From the NCBI GenBank assembly GCA_030593145.1, contig JAUVHU010000003.1, forward strand, positions 1 to 64,000: a DNA stretch of 64,000 nt, in the 5' to 3' direction. Made by a program: the position numbers and the translations under genes. The notes under the pieces are model-generated. The model ran no database searches. It was not told the origin of the DNA and saw only the letters and a program-made list of their open reading frames with translations. Origin of the DNA: Desulfobacteraceae bacterium. Its GTDB lineage: Bacteria > Desulfobacterota > Desulfobacteria > Desulfobacterales > ETH-SRB1. Shown here piece by piece: positions 26,994-36,811 of this stretch; position 1 is the stretch's first letter, and each line of letters opens with the position of its first letter.

Positions 26994-27170
26994 TCACTGA
27001 TATAATTCTGTAACCGTCTCCAGAACATCTTCCTTGGACAAAAAACCCAGTTTGACCGCTCTGCAGACGAGAAAATCGTCTTCCTGTACCCTGCTCAATT
27101 CGCGCTCATGCGCAAAACGGGCCAGCTCCTGCAACTTTTTACGAATTGATTTTGCATACTGAAGCATCAT
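26994..27170 (-). CDS. Small uncharacterised ORF (58 aa)
   Basis: Reverse-strand ATG...TGA: MMLQYAKSIRKKLQELARFAHERELSRVQEDDFLVCRAVKLGFLSKEDVLETVTELYQ; below the ORF-track length cut-off. Confidence 0.45.
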   Translation of the reverse strand: MMLQYAKSIRKKLQELARFAHERELSRVQEDDFLVCRAVKLGFLSKEDVLETVTELYQ

Positions 27171-27245
27171 ATTTTACAATCATTTCAATAGGATCTGCAT
27201 AAATAGATATCAACTAATGTACTGATCAAGATACCAAGTTCTTTT

Positions 27246-28184
27246 TCATTGTCTCCGCGATCTGGGACGAACCGATTTGAAATATTCGACCTGCTTTTTC
27301 CAGTTGAAGCCGCAAGCTGTGTGACAATCGAATGGCCCGAACAGGATGTTGTAGTGATAGGATTTACCGCATTTAGGGCAGCTCAGGTTAAAGGTCAGCA
27401 CGCCTTCCTCTTCGGCCTCCCGATATCCTTCTATTCCGACAAACTGTATGCTGGCGTTCTGGTCACAGCCATCAGGGCAACGAAACATAATATAGTGGTC
27501 CGAAGCCATTGCGATATCTGGGAGCCTGTAATCAGCGCATCCGCTTAGGGTATAGGTCATAATGTTTGTCCGTGGTTCTCCGGGTTCCTCTATTTCAACG
27601 GTCTTTCGCGTCTCTTTTTTATCGTCCTTATAATAGCGAATCCTTATCAGGCGATCGTATTTTTGGACCATTTTTGCTGTCCCCTTGCCACCACGGACAA
27701 TCGTATTGCTGATTTGGGCATTGGCGTAAAATGTGTCCGCATCTCTCACCCAATCTAATTCCTGTTCCCGGAGATTGACGGCCCTTTCAACTTTTTCGGA
27801 AGGCCAGCCCAGCCGAGCGGCAATCATTTTGACATGGTGGATTTCAAGGGGATCGGCTTCTTCAATAATGATTTTGTTGAGTGACTCCCACAGAGCTTCG
27901 GCAAGATCCTCAAGAACTACGGTCTCTGCCTTTTTGTCGATTTCCTTGTGGTTAGATTGATAAAAATCGTCCCGATCCACGTATTTTGTATCGACAAGCA
28001 TCTCTTCAACGATTTCGTCGATTGCCTCTTGTCGTCTTTCCCTGTACTTATCTTCCTCTATTTTCAAAGGATACAGTATGTTGGCTACTTCACTTGCCCT
28101 CTTTGTGGCGGTTTCCCTGTTGGAGAAGATTGCGCCACCCAATCCCCATGGCTGGTCTGAAATATTCACAAAAACAGTTGTCAT
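27246..28184 (-). CDS. Hypothetical protein with Cys-rich zinc-ribbon-like C-terminus
   Basis: 312 aa; CPDGCD...CPKCGKSYHYNILFGPFDCHTACGF; promoter-like TTGACA-16-TATATT upstream. Confidence 0.6.
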   Translation of the reverse strand: MTTVFVNISDQPWGLGGAIFSNRETATKRASEVANILYPLKIEEDKYRERRQEAIDEIVEEMLVDTKYVDRDDFYQSNHKEIDKKAETVVLEDLAEALWESLNKIIIEEADPLEIHHVKMIAARLGWPSEKVERAVNLREQELDWVRDADTFYANAQISNTIVRGGKGTAKMVQKYDRLIRIRYYKDDKKETRKTVEIEEPGEPRTNIMTYTLSGCADYRLPDIAMASDHYIMFRCPDGCDQNASIQFVGIEGYREAEEEGVLTFNLSCPKCGKSYHYNILFGPFDCHTACGFNWKKQVEYFKSVRPRSRRQ

Positions 28185-28210
28185 CCTTTCATCCTCCCGC
28201 GTTTGATATT

Positions 28211-28282
28211 ATTTGCCAAATATAGCAACTTTAATTGTATTGTCAACCAATAAAATAAAATAAATTTACCATATATAGCAAA
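28211..28282. promoter_or_regulatory. Two direct copies of ATTTRCCAWATATAGCAAM
   Basis: atttgccaaatatagcaac (28211-28229) and atttaccatatatagcaaa (28264-28282), 53 bp apart. Confidence 0.45.
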
Positions 28283-28465
28283 TTAATGAAAGTGTCGTGG
28301 TGATAAGAAGGGAATGGTCTTCAAAGGTCAAACGAGAAATCGTCAGGAGCAACATAATGACACCCATATGCCTCATCAGCATGGTAAGATGCCAACTAAT
28401 TTACAAATGGACCGCAAGTCCACCCGCTCAGCAGCTTTTTTACTTGACATCTCAATCTGATTAGA

Positions 28466-28489
28466 ATATGTATTTGTACAAGTACATAT
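28466..28489. promoter_or_regulatory. 24-bp operator-like palindrome upstream of the R-M-like operon
   Basis: atatgtatttgtacaagtacatat, palindromic with one mismatched pair; TTGACA at 28444-28449. Confidence 0.55.
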
Positions 28490-28535
28490 CGTAGTTACTT
28501 TCTTTCCCATTCTCCATCACTTTAAAGGATTTATT

Positions 28536-28790
28536 ATGAACGCAGGAGACATCCTTCAACAAGCTGATGGTCTTACCCATGACAAGCTCACATACTTTGT
28601 CAGAGCTGGTTATCTCAATCCAAAAAAAATCAAAAAAGGTTCTCTAAATTATAACAAATTTTCAGGAAAAGATTTGTTTCTTGTCAAACGTGCTTGGGAA
28701 TACATCAAAACATACGACATGAAAACAAAAGCCGCCTTTAAACGGGCTGAAAATGAGTTTAAAGACCCACAGATGGCTCTATGGAGATAA
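28536..28790 (+). CDS. MerR-like HTH protein
   Basis: DILQQADGLTHDKLTYFVRAGYLNPKKIKKGSLNYNKFSGKDLFLVKRAWEYIKTY, MerR-like winged HTH pattern. Confidence 0.65.
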   Translation: MNAGDILQQADGLTHDKLTYFVRAGYLNPKKIKKGSLNYNKFSGKDLFLVKRAWEYIKTYDMKTKAAFKRAENEFKDPQMALWR

Positions 28791-28886
28791 TGTCTAATAT
28801 GCAAACCAGCGGCCTGATGGTTTGTTCAACAGAAATAGAAAGATTACACCAGAGAGCAAAGCCAAATGCTCTAAATAGAGGCTGGC

Positions 28887-31874
28887 ATGAACAACCTTTC
28901 TAATAATGACTTCATGGACATCCTGATGAAGTTTGACATGATGCCAGAAACAGGTAAATCGTCTGGATTGGTTTTTGTTGGAAAAGAGAAGCGAGATAAC
29001 AGTGAAGTGATAGCTCTGGAATATGCTAAAAAATACGGAGCCGATGCTGTATATTTCAGGCGGTTTGATGGTGGCCGCCCCCCGATCCCACAGATTTATA
29101 TATATGATTTTACTGAAAATGAAAAGGATGATGATGAAATAGGTGTTTTATATAAAAGATTATGGAATTTTGGCCAGGTCCCGCTTTTTTTTATTTTTTA
29201 TAAAACTGAAGTTAAGATTTTCAACTGCCTGAAACATCCAAAACTTGATCCATCAACCGGAGATATATCATATTCAGTCTTTGAAACGATTAACTTAGCC
29301 TCAAATATAAAGAAAGAATTGGACAAAACAAAGGACTTTTCAGCAAAGCGATTTGATAATGGCACATTTTGGACCAACCCCAAATATAAAGACAGATTTA
29401 AGTTAAAAGATACAGTATATTTAAAATTATTAAATGAATTAAAGCGGACAAGAACAGATATAATCAAAAGCAAAATTCTGAAAGATGAAATCGCTCAAAA
29501 GCTCTTTGTTATGTCGATCCTTGTTAAGTATCTTGAGGAACGGGAGGATGAAAACGGTGTTAAAGTTTTTCCATCAGGGTTCTTTAGCGATTTTTCAGAT
29601 GGACATGATACTTTTTTGGGCGTTTTGAGGAAAAAGGGGGCGTGCCTTGATCTGTTCGACTATTTAGGTAGTAAAGACTGTTTTAACGGCGAGATTTTCA
29701 AATGGAAAGATGAAAAAGAGAGAGAAACTTTAAAAAACGCAGACCTTAAACCTTTTGCAGATTTTTTCGAAGGAAAACTGGATGGCCGCCAGTATACATT
29801 CTGGAGGCTCTATTCTTTTAATGACCTGCCCATAGAATTAATCAGCAATATTTATGAGGAATTCCTGGAATCTAAAAAAGGCATCGTTTATACGCCCCCA
29901 TATTTAGTCAATTTTCTTATTGATGAGCAGATGCCTCTTACCGACTTTCATAAGACTGATTTCAAGGCTATTGATCCGGCTTGCGGGTCAGGTGTTTTTC
30001 TGGTTGCCGCATTTCGGAGAATGATACACTGGTGGAGAATTCGAAATGATTGGAAAAAACCGGATGCTAACAATCTGAAAGAATTAAAAAAGATTCTCAA
30101 AAATAATATCTTTGGCGTTGATATGCATGAAGAAGCTGTGCGCCTGACATTTTTCAGTTTAAGCCTGGCCTTGCTGGACGAGCTGTCACCTAAAGTGATA
30201 TGGGAAAATCTAAAATTTGACAACCTGCGGGAAAGCAACCTAATAAGCAAAGATTTTTTTAAATTAATAAAGGATAATTTTTTCCAATCTGATTTTGACC
30301 TTGTGATTGGGAACCCACCTTTTGAGTCTAAATTAACTACTGCTGATGCAAAACAGATTGAACAACAAAAAATAAAGGAAAGACCAAAACTGCCTGATAA
30401 CCAGATTGCTTTGCTGTTCCTTGAGCAGGCCATGAACCTGTGCAAAGAAGGGTCCCATCTCTGCTTAATCATGCCTTCCGGGCCGTTTCTTTACAACAAC
30501 AATTCTGTGGAATATAGAAAATACTTTTTAAGCGCTTATCATGTGCCTCAAATAATAGATTTTACCTTTTTAAGCGCGGTTCTCTTTCAAAGTGCAAATG
30601 TTGCTGTAGCAGCCGTTTTTGCAAAAAAACAGAGTCCCACCAAAGAAGATCTGCTTCATGTAACAGTGAGAAGAACAAAGCCGGCCAAGGAAAAGCTGTA
30701 TTTTGAATTGGACTACTATGATTTCCATAGGATATCCCACCAGGAGGCATTAGAAAACAGGCTTGTCTGGAAAGCAAACTTATTAGGGGGCGGAAGGTTA
30801 AAGCACCTTATGGCAAGATTTGCGCCCCTGAGAACCTTAGGCGATTATTTAAAGGAAGCTAAAAATAAACATGGCTGGGCAATTGCAGAAGGATTCATAG
30901 TTGGCAATAGAGAAAATATAGATGAGCTAATAAAACTTAAGGCAAGTGCAGGAATATTATCCCTGAAAGATAGAAAAAGACTAGAAAGGTTGGAAAATAA
31001 ATATAAAAAAGCAGACTATCTTACAGATAAAAAGACCTTACCTCGGGATGCGCTCACCGAAGAAGGGATTGTTGAGGCTGAAATTCACCCTTTAAGAGAA
31101 GAATATTTTGAACGGAATAGGCAAAGAAATAAGCTAATTTTTAAAGGCCCACATTTGTTAATTAAAGAAAAAGTTACGAAAAATTCAATCCCAATAGCAT
31201 TTAGAAATAATGACCTATCTTTCCAACATGACATTATAGGTATTCACGCCCCTGAAGACCAAATAGACAAATTATTACAGATTGAAAAGCGAATCAAAAA
31301 TAATAAAACTTGCCTTTTCTATGTTGCAGGATATAGCGGATGTTACATGATCGGGCGGGCTACATCTATTTTAAAAGAAGATTTCGGAAGCCTGCCCTTT
31401 CCTGAAGATGAAACGGAGCTTGAACTTACTGAAATTGAACAGATTTTAGTGGATGATGTTTTGGATTATATGCTCGATTTCCGGAAAAAAGGTGAAACGT
31501 CTGTTGCTGAAAAACCTGTTAATGATCATCAGTTGCATCGATTCTCGGAAACATATTGCAGGGTTTTAAATTCAGTATATAAAGAGTTCAAACCATACAA
31601 GCCGCTAAAAACCGGCTCATTTATCTGTTTCCCGTTTTACTACAAGGATAAACCTCAAATTAAAACAGAAAATCCGGATGAACTTGAAGCAGCTTTATAT
31701 GAGCTAATCCAAAACAATACCAGCACGAATTCAAGAATTGTTAGAATGTTGAGGGTTTATGAAAACAACACTATTTATCTGATAAAACCCAAACAGACAC
31801 GCTACTGGCTACGATCTGTTGCTATTCGTGATGCAGACGATACTTTTACTGATCTGGTTGTTCAAGGATATTAA
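28887..31874 (+). CDS. Eco57I-like class I DNA adenine methyltransferase
   Basis: FKAIDPACGSGVFLVAAFRRM (SAM-binding) and FDLVIGNPPFES (NPPF catalytic motif), 995 aa. Confidence 0.88.
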   Translation: MNNLSNNDFMDILMKFDMMPETGKSSGLVFVGKEKRDNSEVIALEYAKKYGADAVYFRRFDGGRPPIPQIYIYDFTENEKDDDEIGVLYKRLWNFGQVPLFFIFYKTEVKIFNCLKHPKLDPSTGDISYSVFETINLASNIKKELDKTKDFSAKRFDNGTFWTNPKYKDRFKLKDTVYLKLLNELKRTRTDIIKSKILKDEIAQKLFVMSILVKYLEEREDENGVKVFPSGFFSDFSDGHDTFLGVLRKKGACLDLFDYLGSKDCFNGEIFKWKDEKERETLKNADLKPFADFFEGKLDGRQYTFWRLYSFNDLPIELISNIYEEFLESKKGIVYTPPYLVNFLIDEQMPLTDFHKTDFKAIDPACGSGVFLVAAFRRMIHWWRIRNDWKKPDANNLKELKKILKNNIFGVDMHEEAVRLTFFSLSLALLDELSPKVIWENLKFDNLRESNLISKDFFKLIKDNFFQSDFDLVIGNPPFESKLTTADAKQIEQQKIKERPKLPDNQIALLFLEQAMNLCKEGSHLCLIMPSGPFLYNNNSVEYRKYFLSAYHVPQIIDFTFLSAVLFQSANVAVAAVFAKKQSPTKEDLLHVTVRRTKPAKEKLYFELDYYDFHRISHQEALENRLVWKANLLGGGRLKHLMARFAPLRTLGDYLKEAKNKHGWAIAEGFIVGNRENIDELIKLKASAGILSLKDRKRLERLENKYKKADYLTDKKTLPRDALTEEGIVEAEIHPLREEYFERNRQRNKLIFKGPHLLIKEKVTKNSIPIAFRNNDLSFQHDIIGIHAPEDQIDKLLQIEKRIKNNKTCLFYVAGYSGCYMIGRATSILKEDFGSLPFPEDETELELTEIEQILVDDVLDYMLDFRKKGETSVAEKPVNDHQLHRFSETYCRVLNSVYKEFKPYKPLKTGSFICFPFYYKDKPQIKTENPDELEAALYELIQNNTSTNSRIVRMLRVYENNTIYLIKPKQTRYWLRSVAIRDADDTFTDLVVQGY

Positions 31875-31877
31875 TTA

Positions 31878-32594
31878 ATGCTTGCCGATACTCATAAATC
31901 CATGGCATCAGGAAAAATAGAAGGACCGGAAATAGACGCCCATATAATTGCTGTCGTGGATTTTGTTGAGCGGATTTTGATCACATTTTCAGATAAATAT
32001 GCCGACTCGGATATAAAAAATGAAAAAGGATTAACCCAGAAACTCGTATTAATCTTAAATTCTCATGCATTACGTGAGTACTATTCATTCTGGTTTGACA
32101 AGGAATATATGGAAATCCCCGAACGCGGCGACAGTCCACAGGTTGATATCGGAACAATAACCACCCTTGAAAAAGGCATTGTAATCGACGCAAAAACATA
32201 TACGGATGAATCCTTTTTTTCTATGGAGGCAAAAAGATTAGGCAATTTAGGAAAAAAAAGGTCAAAAGAATATCTGATCGGCCGATATGAAAACGAGAAA
32301 TATATCCATTGCGGTGGTGTTGAACGGTTTAAACAGGAGAAACACGGTAGAAATTTAGAGTATGGGGCTATTATCGGTTATGTTCAGGAACATGACTTTA
32401 CTTACTGGTACGACCGCATTAATTTATGGATTGATGGTTTGATCCAAAAGAACTTATATTCTCCAGTGCCCTGGCTATTAAAAGACAAGCTGAAAAAAGA
32501 TTATATCAGATCAACCACCGCAAAGTTTATTTCAACAACCTCCCGAAAAAATGATTTTATTACGCTGTTTCATCTGTGGACAAGATTAAATTAA
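31878..32594 (+). CDS. PD-(D/E)XK-like restriction endonuclease subunit (putative)
   Basis: QVDIGTITTLEKGIVIDAKTY...FFSMEAKRLG (E-x-K); starts 3 nt after the methyltransferase stop. Confidence 0.6.
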   Translation: MLADTHKSMASGKIEGPEIDAHIIAVVDFVERILITFSDKYADSDIKNEKGLTQKLVLILNSHALREYYSFWFDKEYMEIPERGDSPQVDIGTITTLEKGIVIDAKTYTDESFFSMEAKRLGNLGKKRSKEYLIGRYENEKYIHCGGVERFKQEKHGRNLEYGAIIGYVQEHDFTYWYDRINLWIDGLIQKNLYSPVPWLLKDKLKKDYIRSTTAKFISTTSRKNDFITLFHLWTRLN

Positions 32595-32823
32595 CGGGTA
32601 AAACGTGCCGGAAAAAATTCAGACCAATTTCTTCGACTTTTAATACAACATACCTCTGCTCCGATTTGTGTAATGGAGTCACCCATTAGATGCAACCTGG
32701 CAATGTTGCGCAAACTTGCAGGAGGGAATTCTGCTCAGGTAGCCGTTTCGGTAACATCACGATAAAATTTGTTAAGAGGCAAATAACTTTGCCCAGCCAT
32801 AAACATTGTCCATGTTTATTTGG

Positions 32824-33954
32824 TCAACGCTGGGAAAGATATCCGCCTTGAACACCTTCTGGAGAAAAAACTATCTGCCACACCTGATTTACCCTTGCAC
32901 GGAAACAACCTGCGCAGGATAAGAGATAAAATTTCCACATTCTGTAAAAACGCTCATCATATTTTTCTTTCAGAACATCCCAATTATTATGGAAATTTTC
33001 AAACCATTGCATCAGGGTTTTATCGTAGTAAACACCAAAACTATGCCAGTCTTCAAGAACAAACAATCCATTGAAAGCATCGCATAGCTGTTTTGCAGAC
33101 GGCAGCATTGAGTTAGGAAAAATGTAACGATTAATCCATGGATCAGTGTTTGTATCTGAAGAATTCCTGCCTATTGTATGCAGCAGGAAGAGTCCATTCT
33201 TCTTAAGGCACTTTTTAACTACACGCATAAATTCAGCGTAATTTTTGTAACCAACATGTTCGATCATACCGATTGAAAGTATCCGGTCAAAGACTTCATT
33301 GAGGCTGCGATAGTCCTGGAAGCGAATTTCTATTGGCAGCCCCTGGCAGATCTCCTTCCCCAACCGTGCCTGCTCTTCTGAAACAGTAATACCTATTACT
33401 TCAACATTATAGTGTTCAACAGCAAATTTAGCGGTCCCACCCCAGCCGCAACCGATATCAAGGACCCGCATACCAGATTTTAAGCCCAGCTTACGACAAA
33501 TCAGATCCAGCTTGGCTTCCTGAGCTTCGTCAAGATTTGAAGCATTTTTCCAGTAAGCGCAACTATAAATCATGCGCTTGTCCAGCATGCAACGGTACAA
33601 ATCATTACCCATATCATAGTGGTAACGTCCTATCTTGAAAGCACGGGATGGCTTTTGCAAGTTGACTATTTTAGCCTTCACGACTTCGAATAAATATGAG
33701 AGCGGTTTAATCTTTGTATCCAGCCCGGCCCTAAAAACCTTATCAAATAATTGGTCAAGACTGTCACAATCCCACCAGCCGTCCATATAGGATTCGCCGA
33801 CACCCATCGAACCCTCGGCTAAAAATCTTGCACACATCTTATCATCATGAACCTGGATATTCCAGGGACGGTCGCCATTAATTTTAACATCGGCAAGAAA
33901 CAATAGCTCTTCAACTTTTTGGTGTAACTTATCCTGACTCATTGCCACCTCCAT
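32824..33954 (-). CDS. cfa: Cyclopropane-fatty-acyl-phospholipid synthase
   Basis: MRVLDIGCGWGGTAKFAVEHYNVEVIGITVSEEQ...MIEHVGYKNYAEFMRVV...YIFPNSMLPS. Confidence 0.93.
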   Translation of the reverse strand: MEVAMSQDKLHQKVEELLFLADVKINGDRPWNIQVHDDKMCARFLAEGSMGVGESYMDGWWDCDSLDQLFDKVFRAGLDTKIKPLSYLFEVVKAKIVNLQKPSRAFKIGRYHYDMGNDLYRCMLDKRMIYSCAYWKNASNLDEAQEAKLDLICRKLGLKSGMRVLDIGCGWGGTAKFAVEHYNVEVIGITVSEEQARLGKEICQGLPIEIRFQDYRSLNEVFDRILSIGMIEHVGYKNYAEFMRVVKKCLKKNGLFLLHTIGRNSSDTNTDPWINRYIFPNSMLPSAKQLCDAFNGLFVLEDWHSFGVYYDKTLMQWFENFHNNWDVLKEKYDERFYRMWKFYLLSCAGCFRARVNQVWQIVFSPEGVQGGYLSQR

Positions 33955-34102
33955 CTATACTCAACAGAGTCATAAATGGCGTTTTTGAATTAATCAGAAT
34001 TGCAAAACAACGAAGTTGTACGAAGGATAGAGTTAAAGAATGGTTTCATCTTCGTGTTTTGTAATGAAAAAAACACAATAAAGAAACTCCAATTATGACT
34101 GT

Positions 34103-34336
34103 TCAAGGTGTAACTGGATCTACGATCTTAAAATCCCATACTTCATCCTTGTAAATATCTCGAAGTTTCATGGAAGCCTGTTCCGGCGTTTTTGTCCTCC
34201 ATGTTAAAGGCAAATCATCGTCGGTCATACCTCCGACTATATATGTCCAGCCATCCTCTTTTTTTACAATGCTCAGCGAAACAATCCCGCTATGATTTTT
34301 TCCTTTTGCGCTAACTTTAACTTTATTAATAATCAT
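34103..34336 (-). CDS. Small hypothetical protein
   Basis: 77 aa ORF, MIINKVKVSAKGKNHSGIVSLSIVKKEDGW...; no recognised family. Confidence 0.5.
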   Translation of the reverse strand: MIINKVKVSAKGKNHSGIVSLSIVKKEDGWTYIVGGMTDDDLPLTWRTKTPEQASMKLRDIYKDEVWDFKIVDPVTP

Positions 34337-34369
34337 ATATTTCCCCTAAAAAAAGATACAGTAAATCGA

Positions 34370-34400
34370 GCTAATTTCAAAACGTCCCCTTTTGCTCATA
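34370..34400. repeat. Partial copy of the AAAACGYCCCCTTTTGC dispersed element
   Basis: gagctaatttcaaaacgtccccttttgctcat. Confidence 0.6.
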
Positions 34401-35031
34401 TTGTAATGACCTTCCCGGCACCCCCTTCGATATATTTATCAGGATAAGAAGCCCTGATTTTCTGAATGAACTGGGTGCAGTGGGTCGGGCAAATCTTTTT
34501 TAGATCATCTATCAAATCGAACTCTTTAAATCCGTGCAACCCTCCAATGAGCGTGCTGACCTTTCCATGCTTTGAAGCTGCTTTAAGTATTTCCCCAACA
34601 CCTGGATGGGAACATCCGGCAATCACAACAACATCCTTATTATGTTTTATGATAAGAGACTGTTCACCATTTTCCAGTTCGCCTGTGGAAAATATATTTT
34701 CATGAAGCATTAAAGGTTCTTTTACCTTTATTACATCTCTTGCTCCCTCCGGCTCAGAGCATGAATAAGGTATATAAACCATCGCTTTGTTAATTTTAAG
34801 AAAAGCGGAAAGCCCATCAATGTGATCCCAGTGATCATGTGAAATAAAAACCTCATCAACAATTAAAGGATCTATGTTGAGTTTATTCATGTTTTCAAGC
34901 AGAATGTCGCCCTTGGCGCCTGTATCAAAAAGAATTTTCCTGTCAAATACTTCTATCAGGCAGGAAAACCCCCAGTCAGCTACAAGTCTTTCATTAAATG
35001 CTTTGTTATCATATATAATGGTTATTTTCAT
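34396..35031 (-). CDS. MBL-fold metallohydrolase
   Basis: FISHDHWDHIDGLSAFL, VVIAGCSHPGVGEIL, LIGGLHGF; start set at MKITIIYD. Confidence 0.85.
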   Translation of the reverse strand: MKITIIYDNKAFNERLVADWGFSCLIEVFDRKILFDTGAKGDILLENMNKLNIDPLIVDEVFISHDHWDHIDGLSAFLKINKAMVYIPYSCSEPEGARDVIKVKEPLMLHENIFSTGELENGEQSLIIKHNKDVVVIAGCSHPGVGEILKAASKHGKVSTLIGGLHGFKEFDLIDDLKKICPTHCTQFIQKIRASYPDKYIEGGAGKVITI

Positions 35032-35041
35032 CTTATCTTCA

Positions 35042-35207
35042 TGAGCCAATTCCAAAATGTCCCCTTTTGCCCAATCTCTGCGTCAGGCTCAAATTCCAAT
35101 CCTCGAAATATTCAATATATTCCTCCGGTTACACGCAGTGAAGCGTCAGCGCTCATTTTTCGCCTTCCTTGCACTCGAACAAAATTGAACATTTTTCAAA
35201 GGTCTCA
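35042..35207. repeat. Dispersed element with TGAG...GGTCTCA ends, second full copy
   Basis: ccccttttgcccaatctctgcgtcaggctcaaattccaatcctcgaaatattcaatatattcctccggtta...catttttcaaaggtctca; homologous to 25429-25572 with an extra internal segment. Confidence 0.8.
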
Positions 35208-35210
35208 TCC

Positions 35211-36752
35211 TCACAGCAATGATTTTCCGGTCATTCTTTCGGGCCTGTCTATGCCCAAAATATGAAGAATGGTCGGCGCAATATCTGCTAAAACACCTGT
35301 TTTTAAACTTACATGCTTTTGATCTTCGTCAACTAAAATAAAAGGAACCGGATTAAGTGAGTGGGCTGTATGAATATGCCCATGTTCATCTATCATCTCT
35401 TCAGCATTTCCATGATCCGCTGTAATTAAAACAACGCCGCCCATGGTCTGAATTTCCGCAACAATTTTTTCCACACACCCGTCAACCACTTCGCATGCCC
35501 TGACCGCAGCATCAAGAACTCCTGTATGACCCACCATATCCAGGTTCGCGAAATTTAAAACTATAAAGTCATAAACATTTGATTGAAGCCTTGAAATTAC
35601 CTCCTCTGTTATTAGAAAAGCACTCATTTCCGGCTTCAGGTCATAAGTCGGAACCTCCCGTGGTGACTGGATAAGGCATCGATCTTCAAGGGGAAAAGGC
35701 TTTTCTTCCCCTCCGTTAAAAAAGTAAGTGACATGGGCGTATTTTTCCGTCTCTGCTATTCTAAGCTGTCTTAACCCCTTTTTGCTTATTGCCTCACCAA
35801 GAATGCCATCTATATGAACAGGAGGAAACGCCAGAGGCAGCGTAAAAACTTCATCATACACAGTCATGCAGACAAATTCACACAGTTTTGGGAAAGTATT
35901 CCTTTCAAAAAAATCAAAAACAGGATCAGTAAAAGCATGCGTTATCTCTCTTGCGCGATCAGCGCGGAAATTAAAAAAAATAATCCCATCTCCATCTTCA
36001 ACAACCGCTGTAGCTTTTTCATCCTTTCCTGTTATTACTGTTGGGAGAATAAATTCATCTGTTTCATTCCGCATATATGACTTTTTTACCGCTTCTACAG
36101 AATCCTTTTCCCGTATCCCTTCACCAAGCACATACAGACGAAAAGCCTTTTCTACACGCTCCCATCTGTTATCGCGATCCATTGCATAAAACCGCCCGCA
36201 AACAGTTGCAATAGCGCCCAGACCGATCTTGTCGATATATTCCTGTAAATCCTGCAGGTATCCAGCGCCGCTGTCAGAAAGTGTGTCGCGGCCATCTGTT
36301 ATCGCGTGTATATAAACCCGGCTTAATCCTTTATTTTTAGCTAGGTCAAGCAGGGCAAACAGATGATTTATATGGCTGTGCACACCGCCGTCCGACAAAA
36401 GCCCAATTAGATGGAGCGCTGAATTGTTGTCCTTTACCTTGGACATTACTGAATTCAGCGCACTATTTTCAGCAAACGAACCATCACGAATAGCCGTATT
36501 TATTCTAAGCAAATCCTGATAGACTATCCTGCCGGCGCCTATGTTTAGATGTCCCACCTCGGAATTACCCATGAACCCTTTTGGAAGTCCTACAGCTTCA
36601 CCGGAACACAAAAGTCTTGTGCTGGGATATTCTTTTTTGAGCCTGTCCAGGCATGGAGTCCTGGCAAGATAAACAGCATTTCCATCACCATCAGGACCGA
36701 TTCCCCATCCATCCAGAATCATCAACATGCACGGTCTTTTATTCTTTGTCAT
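35211..36752 (-). CDS. gpmI: 2,3-bisphosphoglycerate-independent phosphoglycerate mutase
   Basis: MLMILDGWGIGPDGDGNAVYLARTP...GNSEVGHLNIGAGRIVYQDL...LITADHGNAEEM. Confidence 0.95.
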   Translation of the reverse strand: MTKNKRPCMLMILDGWGIGPDGDGNAVYLARTPCLDRLKKEYPSTRLLCSGEAVGLPKGFMGNSEVGHLNIGAGRIVYQDLLRINTAIRDGSFAENSALNSVMSKVKDNNSALHLIGLLSDGGVHSHINHLFALLDLAKNKGLSRVYIHAITDGRDTLSDSGAGYLQDLQEYIDKIGLGAIATVCGRFYAMDRDNRWERVEKAFRLYVLGEGIREKDSVEAVKKSYMRNETDEFILPTVITGKDEKATAVVEDGDGIIFFNFRADRAREITHAFTDPVFDFFERNTFPKLCEFVCMTVYDEVFTLPLAFPPVHIDGILGEAISKKGLRQLRIAETEKYAHVTYFFNGGEEKPFPLEDRCLIQSPREVPTYDLKPEMSAFLITEEVISRLQSNVYDFIVLNFANLDMVGHTGVLDAAVRACEVVDGCVEKIVAEIQTMGGVVLITADHGNAEEMIDEHGHIHTAHSLNPVPFILVDEDQKHVSLKTGVLADIAPTILHILGIDRPERMTGKSLL

Positions 36753-36811
36753 AGAACTTTGCTTCCAATCCTTTTATTAATCAGAACTTCACAAACTCAT
36801 TTTACTACAGA

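Noticed and set aside
34000-34075. Imperfect inverted repeat CAAAACAACGAAG...CTTCGTGTTTTG
   Set aside because: Could be a weak terminator or chance; arms have a length mismatch and no clear T-run context.
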